This document shows, piece by piece, positions 8,377-18,183 of a stretch of 64,000 nt of DNA. Position 1 is the first letter of the stretch; each line of letters starts with the position of its first letter. A program made the position numbers and the translations under genes. Under the pieces are notes generated by a model that saw only the letters and a program-made list of their open reading frames with translations, was not told the DNA's origin and searched no databases. The DNA comes from JAHEDH01 sp963753285 (GTDB lineage Bacteria > Actinomycetota > Acidimicrobiia > Spongiisociales > ZC4RG35), in NCBI GenBank assembly GCA_963753285.1, contig CAVWBT010000002.1, forward strand, positions 62,001-126,000, in the 5' to 3' direction.

Positions 8377-9501
8377 TCAGCTGCCTTCCTCTGGTTGAAG
8401 TCTCGGATGGACCACGACACCGCCGCGAGCGATACAGGCGCCATCGACGATGTCGTCGGAGTAGTCGATTCGGAGCTCGGCGGTCTCTGGATCGGTGATC
8501 AGTTCGATGAAGGCCATCACGTTGCGGGCGTACATCTGCGACGCATGGTTTGCGACTCTGGACACGAGGTCCATGTCGCCGATGATCGTCACACCGTCCA
8601 CGACGATCGTCTCGCCCGGCCTGGTCAGTTCGCAGTTGCCTCCTGTCGCAGCTGCCACATCGACGATCACGGCACCGGGTCGCATGGCGCGCACCGTGTC
8701 CGCCTCGATGAGCAATGGAGCGGGCCGACCCGGAATCGCTGCAGTCGTGATCACGGCGTCCGCCGTCGTCAGATGCGGTGCCAGCCCGTCGATGATCTGC
8801 TGCTGCTCATCGGCTGCGACCTCGCGGGCGTAGCCGCCACTCTCGGATGCATCTTGTGCTTCTGTGTCGACCGTGATGAACGAGGCCCCGAGGCTCTCGA
8901 CCTGTTCGGCGGCGGCGGCTCGCACATCGAATGCAGACACGACCGCTCCGAGTCGTCTGGCCGTTGCGATCGCCTGGAGCCCTGCCACGCCGGCTCCCAG
9001 GACCACGACCTTGGCCGGGCGCATCGTCCCGGCAGCAGTGGTGAGCATGGGGAAGAAGCGATCGGAGGCCGCCGCCGCCTCGAGCACGGCCTGGTAGCCG
9101 GCGACCGCAGCCTGTGAGGACAGGGCGTCGACCGTTTGGGCGCGCGAGGTGCGGGGGACCGCCTCGAGCGCGAACACCGTTGCGCCGGTCCCGGCCAGCG
9201 TGTTCATCTCGGCGGGGTCGTCGAAGGGTGCGATCATCCCGATCATCGCGCTCGAGGGACCGAGGAGCGACACGGGGGGTCGTTCGATGGTCGCGACGAG
9301 TTCGCACGACCAGACCTCGTCGGTTTCGCCGATCGATGCGCCGGCATTTCGATACTCGTCATCGAGGTAACCGGCTCTCGCTCCGGCGTCGGTCTCGACC
9401 ACGACCGTGTGGCCGGCCGCGATCAGGCGCTTTGCGACGTCGGGCGTGATGGCGACGCGCGCTTCGGCGGTGGTCTGCTGAGAGGGGACTCCGATTCGCA
9501 T
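8377..9501 (-). CDS. pntAA: NAD(P) transhydrogenase subunit alpha 1 (NAD-binding)
   Basis: The 374-residue cytoplasmic subunit has the alanine-dehydrogenase/PNT N-terminal domain (MRIGVPSQQTTAEARVAITP) and an NAD-binding Rossmann domain with VVVLGAGVAGLQAIATARRLGA at about 170-190. It hands hydride from NADH to PntB. It is the first gene of the pnt operon. TAACGT lies 9 nt upstream and no Shine-Dalgarno sequence is visible. Confidence 0.95.
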   Translation of the reverse strand: MRIGVPSQQTTAEARVAITPDVAKRLIAAGHTVVVETDAGARAGYLDDEYRNAGASIGETDEVWSCELVATIERPPVSLLGPSSAMIGMIAPFDDPAEMNTLAGTGATVFALEAVPRTSRAQTVDALSSQAAVAGYQAVLEAAAASDRFFPMLTTAAGTMRPAKVVVLGAGVAGLQAIATARRLGAVVSAFDVRAAAAEQVESLGASFITVDTEAQDASESGGYAREVAADEQQQIIDGLAPHLTTADAVITTAAIPGRPAPLLIEADTVRAMRPGAVIVDVAAATGGNCELTRPGETIVVDGVTIIGDMDLVSRVANHASQMYARNVMAFIELITDPETAELRIDYSDDIVDGACIARGGVVVHPRLQPEEGS

Positions 9502-9510
9502 CGAGATCCC

Positions 9511-9516
9511 ACGTTA
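9511..9516 (-). promoter_or_regulatory. -10-like TAACGT before pntAA
   Basis: TANNNT hexamer 9 nt before the pntAA ATG, consistent with a very short leader. Confidence 0.4.
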
Positions 9517-9578
9517 CCGGCTCGTCGCGGAACCGCCGTGATCTGATGAGAAGTCCTGGTGCAAACGGCCATGTCGGC

Positions 9579-9584
9579 TATGTT
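9579..9584 (+). promoter_or_regulatory. -10-like TATGTT, 8 nt before ATG
   Basis: The spacing to the ATG at 9593 favours that start over the GTG at 9587, which would lie only 2 nt after the hexamer. Confidence 0.5.
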
Positions 9585-9592
9585 CGGTGGCA

Positions 9593-10498
9593 ATGAGGCG
9601 ATTCGACAATCCATTCCGGCCGGCTCCGGTGATCCACACCCGCGGTGAGGGCTGTGCCGAGCTCGCCGATCTCTTGTCGATGGTTCCCTCGGTGCGGGTG
9701 AAGGGTGATGTCGCCGGGGCCTGCCTCCATCACCGGACCGACCTGGTGGTCGGGCGCCGACTGAGCTCGAGTCTCACCGTCGCGTCACAGGTCGTTCCGC
9801 ACGGGTTCGATCCGGAGCACACCGAGTGGGTGGTCGCGGCCGTGTCCGGTGGACCGCATTCGCCGCTGGCGGCGCGTGTCGCCCGGAGGCTCGGCGAGTC
9901 CATGGGTGTGAAGTCCTTGATGGTGTGCGCCTACATGGACGACGAGACCCAGGCCGAAGCGCTCAGCTGGATCGAGCGTCTCTATGACGAGGTTCCCGGT
10001 ATCGAGTATCGGGTGATCGAGGCCTCCGATGCCGACGGGATCATCGACCAACTGCCCGAACGCAGCGCGCTGGTGATCGGATCGCCGGGAGGGTCGTGGC
10101 TCCAGCGAGCGTTCTTCGGACAAGGTGCACGGCTCCGCAAGGGGGCTCCCGCAGGTGTGATGGTGGTCCATTCGGTTCCCGAACGGGTGTTCCAGGCGAT
10201 GTCCGATCCCACCTTCGTCGGAGGACTACGCGAGGTGGGCGACATCCTTCGCATCCACGACGAGCAGATCTTCGCCGTCGCCGACCGCGCCGTGTTGATC
10301 GGTGTCGTCGAGCGCGGCGTCCTCGAAGTCGCCGACCCGATGGCGTTGGTCAGGGACGTCATGGGCGAGCCCGTGAGCGTGGCGGTCGATGCCTCGATCG
10401 ACGAGGCGGCGGCGCTGGTCGATCGATTCGGCCCCGAGCCGATCCCGGTCACCGATGACTCGGGTCACCTCGTCGGGAGCATCAGCTTTCCTGGCTGA
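9593..10498 (+). CDS. Protein with universal-stress-like and CBS-pair regions
   Basis: The 301-residue soluble protein is not a standard family member. Residues about 75-195 resemble a universal stress protein fold (WVVAAVSGGPHSPLAARVA, then SALVIGSPGGSW and GAPAGVMVVHS). Residues about 205-301 resemble two CBS repeats (FVGGLREVGDILRIHD, then PIPVTDDSGHLVGSISF), which bind adenine nucleotides. I infer a nucleotide-sensing role, perhaps linked to redox or energy state since it diverges from pnt, but this is weak. The start follows the promoter-like hexamer at 9579. Confidence 0.65.
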   Translation: MRRFDNPFRPAPVIHTRGEGCAELADLLSMVPSVRVKGDVAGACLHHRTDLVVGRRLSSSLTVASQVVPHGFDPEHTEWVVAAVSGGPHSPLAARVARRLGESMGVKSLMVCAYMDDETQAEALSWIERLYDEVPGIEYRVIEASDADGIIDQLPERSALVIGSPGGSWLQRAFFGQGARLRKGAPAGVMVVHSVPERVFQAMSDPTFVGGLREVGDILRIHDEQIFAVADRAVLIGVVERGVLEVADPMALVRDVMGEPVSVAVDASIDEAAALVDRFGPEPIPVTDDSGHLVGSISFPG

Positions 10499-10585
10499 CT
10501 CGTTCTGTCGGGTGAAGGTCTTTCGCGCCTTCACATCGATCGCTCATGGAATCGGATGTGGAATCTGGGCAGATCCTCGGCCACA

Positions 10586-11530
10586 ATGCTGTCCGTGAAC
10601 GAACGATCCCTTCCCTCGCGTATCTGGCGCGGCTTTCTTCTCGTCCTCGCCATCGTCGTGCTCCTCGGGCATGTGCTGGGCGGCTGGTACTACTCCGGTG
10701 AGATCCTCGATCGGGTCTTCACGCCCCCGGCGTCGGCGTCGGAGAACCCCGGCAGCTGGATGTTCGACTCTCCACAGGAGGCCGAGATCGAGGTCAGCGA
10801 GATCCAATACGACTCGCCGATCGGCCCGATGGACGCCTGGGTGACCGACGGCACCCGTTCGGAATGGGTCATTCACGTGCACGGTCGTTCGGCCGGGCGC
10901 GAAGAGGCGCTGCGGGCGATGGCATTCCTCGACGAGGCCGGCTACCACCAGATGGCGCTCACGTATCGGAACGATCCGGGCCAACCGGTCGACGCCTCCG
11001 GCCAGTACCGGTTCGGAGTCACCGAGCGCGACGACCTGGCGGCTGCGGTCGAATACGCACGCGCCCAGGGTGCAACCGACATCGTCCTGTACGGCTACTC
11101 GAGTGGGGCTGCGATCTCGATGGCCTACGCCATCCGTCAGCCGATCGGCACGGTCGCAGCGATGGTGTTCGACTCGCCGAATCTCGATCTCGAACAGACC
11201 GTCGAGTTCGGCGCCTCGCAGGAGGAACTTGCTGGGCTGCCGGTTCCGTTCACAGTGACCTCGACCGCCAAGTTCTTCACGGCCCTCCGGTCGGACATCA
11301 ACTGGGGCACGTTCGACTACCTCGATCGCAGCGAGGCGCTGTCGATGCCCGTGCTGATCTTCCACGGGACCGACGACACGACGGTGCCGCTCGAAACCAG
11401 CAGGCAGCTCGCCGATGCCAGGTCCGATCTGGTCCGATTCGTGATCGTCGAGGGTGCAGGCCACGTGGAGAGCTACAACGTCGATCCCGCCTCGTATCGA
11501 CTGCAGGTCCTGGACTTCTTGGCGGGCTGA
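10586..11530 (+). CDS. Membrane-anchored alpha/beta hydrolase
   Basis: The 314-residue protein starts with an uncleaved signal anchor (about 12-34, FLLVLAIVVLLGHVLGGW) followed by an alpha/beta hydrolase fold facing outside. The catalytic triad is visible: S172 in GYSSG, D263 in HGTDDT and H293 in GAGHVES. It resembles the serine-aminopeptidase-like S9/BAAT families; the substrate is unknown. An in-frame codon at 10556 gives ten more residues, but the ATG at 10586 fits the anchor better. It is followed after 42 nt by the tricorn gene. Confidence 0.85.
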   Translation: MLSVNERSLPSRIWRGFLLVLAIVVLLGHVLGGWYYSGEILDRVFTPPASASENPGSWMFDSPQEAEIEVSEIQYDSPIGPMDAWVTDGTRSEWVIHVHGRSAGREEALRAMAFLDEAGYHQMALTYRNDPGQPVDASGQYRFGVTERDDLAAAVEYARAQGATDIVLYGYSSGAAISMAYAIRQPIGTVAAMVFDSPNLDLEQTVEFGASQEELAGLPVPFTVTSTAKFFTALRSDINWGTFDYLDRSEALSMPVLIFHGTDDTTVPLETSRQLADARSDLVRFVIVEGAGHVESYNVDPASYRLQVLDFLAG

Positions 11531-11572
11531 CCCGGTTAGCGTCGGGTCGAAACCGTCTGTTCGATCGCGAGC

Positions 11573-14500
11573 GTGCCAGTGCCGACAACCGCCTATCTCC
11601 GCCACCCCACCATCGCAGGTGACCGAGTCGTGTTCGTCTCCGAGGACGACCTCTGGACGGTCTCGAGTGCGGGTGGCATCGCTCACCGGATCACGGCCAA
11701 TCCCGGCTCCATCAGCAGGCCCCGGTTGTCACCCGATGGCCGTTCGATCGCCTACGTCAGTCGCGACGAGGGTGTCCGGGACGCATGGGTCATGGATGCG
11801 GACGGGTCCGAGGCGCGGCGGCTCACCCATTTCGGGTCGGTGATCTCGATCGCGGCGTGGACCGAGGATGGCTCGGCGGTCCTCGTAGTCTCGGATCACG
11901 ATCAACCGTTCGCCGGTTTCACACACCTCTGGTCCGTTCCCCTCGATGGTGGGCCCTCGACCAAGGTGCCGGTCGGTCACGCCTGGTCGGCCTCGTTCCT
12001 CCGCTCCGGCGGGCTGGCGGTCGGGCGAAACGCCTTCGACCCCGCCCGATGGAAGCGGTATCGCGGTGGTCGCGCCGGCCAGATCTGGACCGACCGCGAC
12101 GCCGAGGGGGTGTTCCAACCCCTCGTCGACCTGCAAGGCAACCTGGCCGACCCGATGGTCATCGGCTCACGGATCTACTTCCTCTCCGATCACGAGGGGG
12201 TCGGCAACATCTACTCGGTCACACCCACCGGTCGCAACATCCGGCGGCACACCCACCACGGTGACTTCTACGTCCGCTACCCGTCGAGCGATGGGCGCCG
12301 GATCGTCCATCACGCCGGGGGCGATCTCTATCTGACGGATCCGTCTGCCGACCGCTCCGAGCGAATCGACGTGGTCGTGCCCTCGACACGGCCGCAGCGC
12401 AACCGTCGGTTCATCGCGCCCGGGAAGTTCGTCGAGTCGTTCGATCTGCATCCAGAGGGCCACTCGCTGGCGATGGACATCAGGGGCTCGGCGTTCACGA
12501 TGCCACTCTGGGAGGGCACGCCGCTCCGCCATGCGGCCGGCTCGACGTTCAGGGAGCGGCTCACCACGTGGCTGCCCGATGGCGATCGGATCGCGTCGAT
12601 CAGCGACGAGTTCGGTGAGGAACGCCTCGTCGTTCGTCATGCGGACGGGACAGGTGACGCCGACGTCGTCGAGGTCGATCTGGGCAGGGTGCGTTCGATG
12701 GCGGTGGCGCCGGCTGCGGAATCGAATCCGACCCGGATCGCGGTCACGAACCATCGCCACGAACTGTCGATCGTCGACGTCGACGCCGGCACCGCCGAAG
12801 TCATCCATCGATCGCCGTTCCGGTGGATCGGCGGAACGGCCTGGTCCCCGGACGGGCGATGGTTGGCGTTCTGCGCCCGCCGGACCGAAACCACTCAAGA
12901 TCTCCTGTTGTACGACACGGCCGAGGCCGAACTTCACGCCATCGGTCAGAGCGCCTTCGTCGATGACCGGCCGTCGTTCGATCCCGATGGGCGCTTCTTG
13001 TTCTTTCTCTCGTCCCGCGTCTTCGACCCCGTGCCAGATTCGGTCTTCCACGACTACGGGTTCCCGTCGTCGACGATCGTGATGATCGCCCCGCTCCAGT
13101 CGGGCACCCCTGTCCCGTTCCGGCTGCCGTCCAAGGATCCGCGTGCGCCGGGTGGCAACGGCGCCGCTGCGAAGCCGGAAGGCAAGAAGGGAGCGAAGGA
13201 CGACGAGGCGGCGGTCGAGATCGATCACTCAGGGCTCGCCGGCCGGATCGAGGCCCTTCCGATCCCTGCAGGGCGGCATGTACGGCTCCGGGCTGCTGTC
13301 GGGCGCGTCTACGTCTTGTCGTTCCCGGTTCGCGGCACGCTCGGGACGCCGAGTATCGGCGGCGAGCCTCCAAAGGGCGTCCTCTCCTCGTTCGATCTGG
13401 CAACCGATCTCCACGAGACCGTCGCCGAGGGCGTGACTGCGTTCGACGTGTCGGCCGACGGCAGGACACTCGCCATCTGGACCGGCTCGAAGCTCAGGGT
13501 CGTGGCGGTGGGGTGGAAGGACGACAAGTCCGGAAAGGATGCACCCGGACGCGACACCGGGTTCATCGACCTGTCGCGTGTTCGGGTGGAGGTCGACCCC
13601 GGCGCAGAATGGCGCCAGATGTTCACCGAGGCCTGGCGCCTCCAGCGCGACTACTTCTGGTCCGAGGACATGACCGGTGTCGAATGGGTCGCCGTCCACG
13701 ACCGCTATCTCACGCTCGTGGACCGGGTGGCGTCGCGGTCCGAGTTCAGCGACCTGCTCTGGGAGATGCAGGGGGAGTTGGGCACGTCGCACGCCTACGA
13801 GCTCGGAGGTGAGTACCGGCCCGAGCCCGGCTACACGCTCGGTCGGCTCGGCGCCGATCTCGAGTGGTCTCGAGGCGCATGGCGGGTCACGCACCTCCCT
13901 GTGGGAGACAGTTGGAATCCCGAGGCCCGTTCACCGCTCACCCGATCAGGAGTCGACGTCGAGGTCGGAGACCGCATCCTCGCGATCGACGGGATCCGGC
14001 TCGACCGGTCGACACCTCCCGAGGCTCTGCTCGTCGATCGAGGGGGGAGGACCGTCTCGGTCGAGGTCGCACGCGGAAGGAAGCGTCCACGCCGTGTGAT
14101 CGTGGAGCCACTCAAGACCGAAACGGCCCTGCGCTATCGAGACTGGGTCGAATCGAACCGGCAGATCGTCCGAGAAGCGACCGACGGTCGGTGCGGCTAC
14201 ATCCACATCCCCGACATGGGCGCTCCCGGCTTTGCGGAGTTCCATCGGTCGTGGCGGGAGGAGGTCACGTCCGACGGCCTGGTCGTCGACGTCAGGTTCA
14301 ATCGGGGCGGCAACGTCTCCCAGCTGCTCCTCCAGAAGCTGCTGCGAGATCGCCTCGGCTACCGGGTGACCCGCTGGAGCGTTCCCCGGGCCTTTCCGAC
14401 CGACGCCCCGGCCGGCCCGATGGTGTGCCTCACGAACGAGTTCTCGGGGTCGGACGGCGACATCTTCTCTCACACCTTCAAGATGCACGGGCTCGGTCCG

Positions 14501-14803
14501 CTGATCGGGACCAGGACGTGGGGAGGCGTCGTCGGCATCTGGCCCCAGCAGTCCCTGGTGGACGGGACGGTCACCACACAGCCGGAGTTCGGGACCTGGT
14601 TCCACGACGTCGAGTTCTCGGTGGAGAACTACGGCACCGATCCCGACATCGAGGTCGTGATCGCACCCCACGACTACGGCGCCGGCTGGGATCCCCAGAT
14701 GGATCGGGCCATCGAGGAGCTCGTCGGATTGGTCGAGGCACACGATCTCGAGTTGCCGGACTTCTCGGTGCGACCTTCGACCGAGCCACCCCGCCTCGAT
14801 TGA
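11573..14803 (+). CDS. Tricorn-type protease (S41 family)
   Basis: The 1076-residue protein matches the tricorn protease in length and layout: an N-terminal beta-propeller region with many LSPDGRSIAY-like blades (about 1-640), the C1 helical domain (about 670-745, EAWRLQRDYFW), a PDZ domain (about 755-840) and the S41 catalytic domain. The nucleophile by motif is S960 in FSGSDGD, with RFNRGGNVSQ before it. Tricorn cuts oligopeptides released by the proteasome. A Lys/Ala/Gly/Glu-rich insert follows the second propeller (near 525-545). The start is GTG at 11573 or 11579. There is no signal peptide, so it is cytoplasmic. Confidence 0.93.
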   Translation: MPVPTTAYLRHPTIAGDRVVFVSEDDLWTVSSAGGIAHRITANPGSISRPRLSPDGRSIAYVSRDEGVRDAWVMDADGSEARRLTHFGSVISIAAWTEDGSAVLVVSDHDQPFAGFTHLWSVPLDGGPSTKVPVGHAWSASFLRSGGLAVGRNAFDPARWKRYRGGRAGQIWTDRDAEGVFQPLVDLQGNLADPMVIGSRIYFLSDHEGVGNIYSVTPTGRNIRRHTHHGDFYVRYPSSDGRRIVHHAGGDLYLTDPSADRSERIDVVVPSTRPQRNRRFIAPGKFVESFDLHPEGHSLAMDIRGSAFTMPLWEGTPLRHAAGSTFRERLTTWLPDGDRIASISDEFGEERLVVRHADGTGDADVVEVDLGRVRSMAVAPAAESNPTRIAVTNHRHELSIVDVDAGTAEVIHRSPFRWIGGTAWSPDGRWLAFCARRTETTQDLLLYDTAEAELHAIGQSAFVDDRPSFDPDGRFLFFLSSRVFDPVPDSVFHDYGFPSSTIVMIAPLQSGTPVPFRLPSKDPRAPGGNGAAAKPEGKKGAKDDEAAVEIDHSGLAGRIEALPIPAGRHVRLRAAVGRVYVLSFPVRGTLGTPSIGGEPPKGVLSSFDLATDLHETVAEGVTAFDVSADGRTLAIWTGSKLRVVAVGWKDDKSGKDAPGRDTGFIDLSRVRVEVDPGAEWRQMFTEAWRLQRDYFWSEDMTGVEWVAVHDRYLTLVDRVASRSEFSDLLWEMQGELGTSHAYELGGEYRPEPGYTLGRLGADLEWSRGAWRVTHLPVGDSWNPEARSPLTRSGVDVEVGDRILAIDGIRLDRSTPPEALLVDRGGRTVSVEVARGRKRPRRVIVEPLKTETALRYRDWVESNRQIVREATDGRCGYIHIPDMGAPGFAEFHRSWREEVTSDGLVVDVRFNRGGNVSQLLLQKLLRDRLGYRVTRWSVPRAFPTDAPAGPMVCLTNEFSGSDGDIFSHTFKMHGLGPLIGTRTWGGVVGIWPQQSLVDGTVTTQPEFGTWFHDVEFSVENYGTDPDIEVVIAPHDYGAGWDPQMDRAIEELVGLVEAHDLELPDFSVRPSTEPPRLD

Positions 14804-14825
14804 CCCTCGTCGGTCGTCTCTTGCG

Positions 14826-14850
14826 TCCGACGCCGATACCGGGCGTCGGA
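14826..14850 (+). terminator. Stem-loop after the tricorn gene
   Basis: TCCGACGCC (14826-14834) pairs perfectly with 14842-14850 around a 7-nt loop. No T-tract follows, so it is a terminator candidate only. Confidence 0.5.
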
Positions 14851-14971
14851 GTGACCGGCGGATATGCGTCTGACAACCACAGGACAAGGGAGAAGTAACT
14901 AGTCCCTGCGTGTTCGACTTCTCTAGTCACATGGTCTAGAGTGCCGGTTCGACGACACGAGTGAGTGGGGA

Positions 14972-15952
14972 ATGCGACGACGACGCTTCCGGATTGCAGT
15001 CCTGATCGCCGCTTTGGCGGTCACGACGACGAGCATCGGGCTCAGCCCGGCGGTCGGTGCCGTCGACCCCGGCAACGCCGAAGCCCAATTCATCGACCTG
15101 ATCAATGCCGAGCGAACGTCACGCGGTCTGAATCCTCTCAGCGTCGACCCCGACCTCACTGCAGGGGCTCGGATGCAGGCTGCTGCGATCCGCGACGCAG
15201 GTCGGCTGTTCCACAATCCCGACCTCGGCTCGGTGACCTCCGGTTGGTCCTGGATCGGTGAGAACGTCGGCTACGGATACGACGTCGCCAACCTGCACAA
15301 CGCGTTCATGAACTCCTCGGGCCATCGAGCCAACATCCTCAAGTCGGGTGCGACGCACGTCGGGCTCGGAGTGCTCGTCGATGGGTCGACGGTGTGGGTC
15401 GCAGAGGTCTTCATGACAGCCAACCGCACCTCGGCGTTCACGCCGCCGTTCGTCGACGACGACGGGTCGCCGTACGAACCGTCGATCATCAAGATCGCCG
15501 ACGCCGGCATCACGAGCGGATGCTCGTCGGACCTCTACTGCCCGTACGCACTGGTCTCGAGAGCAGAGATGGCCACGTTCCTGGTCCGGGCGTTCGGCCT
15601 GCCCGCCTCCTCGACGAACGCGTTCTCCGACGATGGTGGCTCAAGTCATCACTCGAGCATCAACGCCCTCGCCGCCGCCGGAGTCACGAACGGATGTCAG
15701 CCCGGCCGATACTGCCCGACGTCGACGGTCACACGGGGTGAGCTCGCCACGTTCATCATGCGGGCGCTACGACTCCAGCCCGTCTCCCGGGACTACTTCA
15801 ACGACGACAACGGATCCGTGCACGAGCCGGCGATCAACGCCGTGGCAGCCGCCGGCATCAGCACCGGCTGCAGTTCGGGCAAGTTCTGTCCGACCCAATC
15901 GGTCACCCGTGAGCAGATGGCCGGCTTCCTCGCCAACGCATTGGGCCTCTAG
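14972..15952 (+). CDS. Secreted CAP/SCP-domain protein with three SLH-like repeats
   Basis: The 326-residue protein has a signal peptide (about 1-30, ending PAVGA), a CAP domain (about 35-155) with the ERTSRGLNPL and SGHRANIL blocks and the HxxH-type positions, and three C-terminal repeats of about 55 residues. Each repeat has the form GC-x4-YCP/FCP followed by a VSRAEMATFLVRA-like helix, as in SLH domains. SLH repeats attach proteins to the cell wall, so this is probably a wall-bound protein. Its two cysteines per repeat suggest a disulfide. GTGGGG lies directly before the ATG. Confidence 0.9.
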   Translation: MRRRRFRIAVLIAALAVTTTSIGLSPAVGAVDPGNAEAQFIDLINAERTSRGLNPLSVDPDLTAGARMQAAAIRDAGRLFHNPDLGSVTSGWSWIGENVGYGYDVANLHNAFMNSSGHRANILKSGATHVGLGVLVDGSTVWVAEVFMTANRTSAFTPPFVDDDGSPYEPSIIKIADAGITSGCSSDLYCPYALVSRAEMATFLVRAFGLPASSTNAFSDDGGSSHHSSINALAAAGVTNGCQPGRYCPTSTVTRGELATFIMRALRLQPVSRDYFNDDNGSVHEPAINAVAAAGISTGCSSGKFCPTQSVTREQMAGFLANALGL

Positions 15953-16135
15953 CCCGGTACTCGAAACCCGAGTTCGCAATCAGAGCCGTCTCGCCCATCG
16001 CACTCGGCGCCGGAGCTCGAGTGGGTTCGGGAAGGCGAGGGAACGGGACCTGTTCCTCTGTTCGGCCCGGCCCGTGAGGTAGAGCGTGAGGGCTGATGTG
16101 TGACCGTTGGATCGGTTTCCCAGAGAGGAGGAGTC

Positions 16136-16408
16136 GTGTTCACGACCGAGGACGTAGTCGCTGCACTGGCTGCGGCTGATCTCGACATTTCGGGTGAGCG
16201 TTATGACTTGGAAGACGTTCGGGACGGTATGAACGTGGAGTTGGAGCATGGGACGAGGTTTCCAGACCTCGATGTGAGCGGCAACGATCCGGTGGTGACG
16301 TTGAAGATCGCTCTCGCTCATCTCCGGGAGTTTCCCGACTACTACGAGCGTCTTGCAGTGATGGAACGCGAGGCCGAGGCTGCTTGGGAAGGCCCACGGG
16401 CACGCTGA
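16136..16408 (+). CDS. DUF5661 family small protein
   Basis: The 90-residue soluble protein starts at a GTG preceded by a strong AGAGGAGGAG site. It matches the DUF5661 pattern: FTTEDVVAALAAADLDIS, then FRxGMDVELEHG-like DGMNVELEHGT, then DPVVTLKIALAHLREFPDYYERL. The function is unknown. An earlier ATG at 16100 is less likely given the ribosome binding site. Confidence 0.85.
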   Translation: MFTTEDVVAALAAADLDISGERYDLEDVRDGMNVELEHGTRFPDLDVSGNDPVVTLKIALAHLREFPDYYERLAVMEREAEAAWEGPRAR

Positions 16409-16800
16409 ACGGGAGCGCACCCGGAGAGAGCACGTGTCGGCAAGGGAGCTGACGGCCTTCCCTGATCGACGCCCGGTCGGCCAGACCGATCGCCACGTCG
16501 GCGGGCAGCTCAGCGTGTACTCCTGAAACAGCCTCTACTGCCCACCAATGGCACTCCGTAGCTCCTTCGCGGGCTCATCTTCCATCGCGCCGATGCCTGG
16601 CACGTGCCCCCGGCCAGGTCGATCGCCGCATCGCAGCCACCGAGGCATCGGACGAGGCCCCCGATGCTCCCGTCTCGGTCGATCGACGAGACCCGATGGT
16701 CACGCCCCATCGAGAATCGGACACCGCCGACCAAGTCTTTTGGCACTTGCGCCGATTCCACGGGGTGCGATACCCCGTAACCAGCGAATCGAGGAGTCGC
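16409..16800. other. Gap upstream of the glutamate-type dehydrogenase gene
   Basis: I see no convincing gene. On the plus strand 16726-16755 encodes a DQVFWHLRRF-like phrase similar to one at 20706, which may be a remnant or a small dispersed repeat. The promoter of the dehydrogenase gene should lie here. Confidence 0.4.
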
Positions 16801-18159
16801 GTGACTGCAACCATCGCACGGATGGAGGATCTCAACCTCCATCACATCGTCAGGCAGCAATTCGAGCGGGCGGTGCCGTTCGCCGATGAGCTCGACGGGT
16901 GGATGGGGATTGCCCAGTGGCTGTTCGAGCCCGACCGGATCATCGAAGTCACCATTCCCGTCACGCTCGACGACGGGTACGTCCACATCTTCCGGGGGTA
17001 CCGCGTGCTGCACTCGACGGTCCGAGGGCCGGGCAAAGGCGGAATCCGGTTCCATCCCGAAGCGGGGCCGGACGAGGTGAAGGCGCTGGCGACCTGGATG
17101 AGTTGGAAGTGCGCGCTGGTCGACGTTCCGTTCGGCGGGGCGAAGGGTGGCGTCGTCTGCGACCCCCATCAGCTGTCGATTCGGGAGCAGGAGCGCATCA
17201 CGCGTCGGTTCACCGCCGCCCTGGGCGACACGATCGGGCCGTTCACCGACATTCCCGCCCCCGACCTGTACACCAATGCCCAGACGATGGCCTGGATCTA
17301 CGACACGTACGCGATGATGCATCCCGGCGAAGCGACCCTGCCTGTCGTCACCGGGAAGCCGGTCGCGCTCGGTGGCATCGGTGCCCGACGGGGAGCGACC
17401 GCTCAGGGTGCCTTCTATGTGACCGAGCACTTCCTCGAGATCGGTGGGCTCGTGGGATTGGATCACCTCGATGGCGCAACGGTCGTCGTTCAGGGGTTCG
17501 GCAACGCCGGCCGACACGCGGCCCGCATGTTCCGTGACGCGGGAGCCCTCGTGATCGGCGTGTCGGACTCCAAGGGTGGGACGATAGATCGGACCGGGCT
17601 CGACGTGATCGCGGTCGAGCGGCACAAGGAGGAGGCCGGCACCGTCGCCACCTATCCCGACGGCGAGCGCGTCGAACGCGGGGCCATCCTCGAAGAGCCG
17701 TGTGACATCCTCATCCCGGCGGCCCTCGAGAACCAGATCACGACCGCCAACGCCGAGCGGATCGGTGCTCGGCTGATCGTGGAAGCCGCCAACGGGCCGA
17801 TCACCCCCGAGGCGGACGACATCCTCGCCGGCCGAGGCGTGAAAGTTCTGCCCGACATCCTCGCCAACGCCGGGGGAGTCGTCGTCAGCTACTTCGAGTG
17901 GGCGCAGAACATCGAGAACCAGAAGTGGGAGGACAACGACGTACTCGAGAAGCTCCGCCGCCGGATGCGGCGGGCGACCGAAATCGTGGTCACGAAACGT
18001 GCCGCGATGCTCGACGGCGTCGACGCCTACCGGGAACGGTGGGCAGCGACATCCGGGGACGGTCGGACCATCCCGGTGCCGGATCTTCGAACCGCCGCTC
18101 AAACCGTGGCGATCGGCCGTTGCCGAGACGCCGCTCTCCAGCGTGGTCTGTGGCCGTGA
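16801..18159 (+). CDS. Glu/Leu/Phe/Val dehydrogenase (glutamate dehydrogenase type)
   Basis: With the GTG at 16801 (preceded by GAGGAG 4 nt upstream) the enzyme has 452 residues. The catalytic domain shows GPGKGGIRFHP, the KCALVDVPFGGAKGG lysine-rich active site and DIPAPD; the Rossmann domain shows VVVQGFGNAGRHAARMF. It interconverts glutamate and 2-oxoglutarate with NAD(P); it links nitrogen and carbon metabolism and supplies the amino donor for the neighbouring branched-chain pathway. The length fits the hexameric catabolic type. In-frame codons further upstream lack a binding site. Confidence 0.93.
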   Translation: MTATIARMEDLNLHHIVRQQFERAVPFADELDGWMGIAQWLFEPDRIIEVTIPVTLDDGYVHIFRGYRVLHSTVRGPGKGGIRFHPEAGPDEVKALATWMSWKCALVDVPFGGAKGGVVCDPHQLSIREQERITRRFTAALGDTIGPFTDIPAPDLYTNAQTMAWIYDTYAMMHPGEATLPVVTGKPVALGGIGARRGATAQGAFYVTEHFLEIGGLVGLDHLDGATVVVQGFGNAGRHAARMFRDAGALVIGVSDSKGGTIDRTGLDVIAVERHKEEAGTVATYPDGERVERGAILEEPCDILIPAALENQITTANAERIGARLIVEAANGPITPEADDILAGRGVKVLPDILANAGGVVVSYFEWAQNIENQKWEDNDVLEKLRRRMRRATEIVVTKRAAMLDGVDAYRERWAATSGDGRTIPVPDLRTAAQTVAIGRCRDAALQRGLWP

Positions 18160-18183
18160 GCTCCGGCTGGCGCCGTCGCCGCT

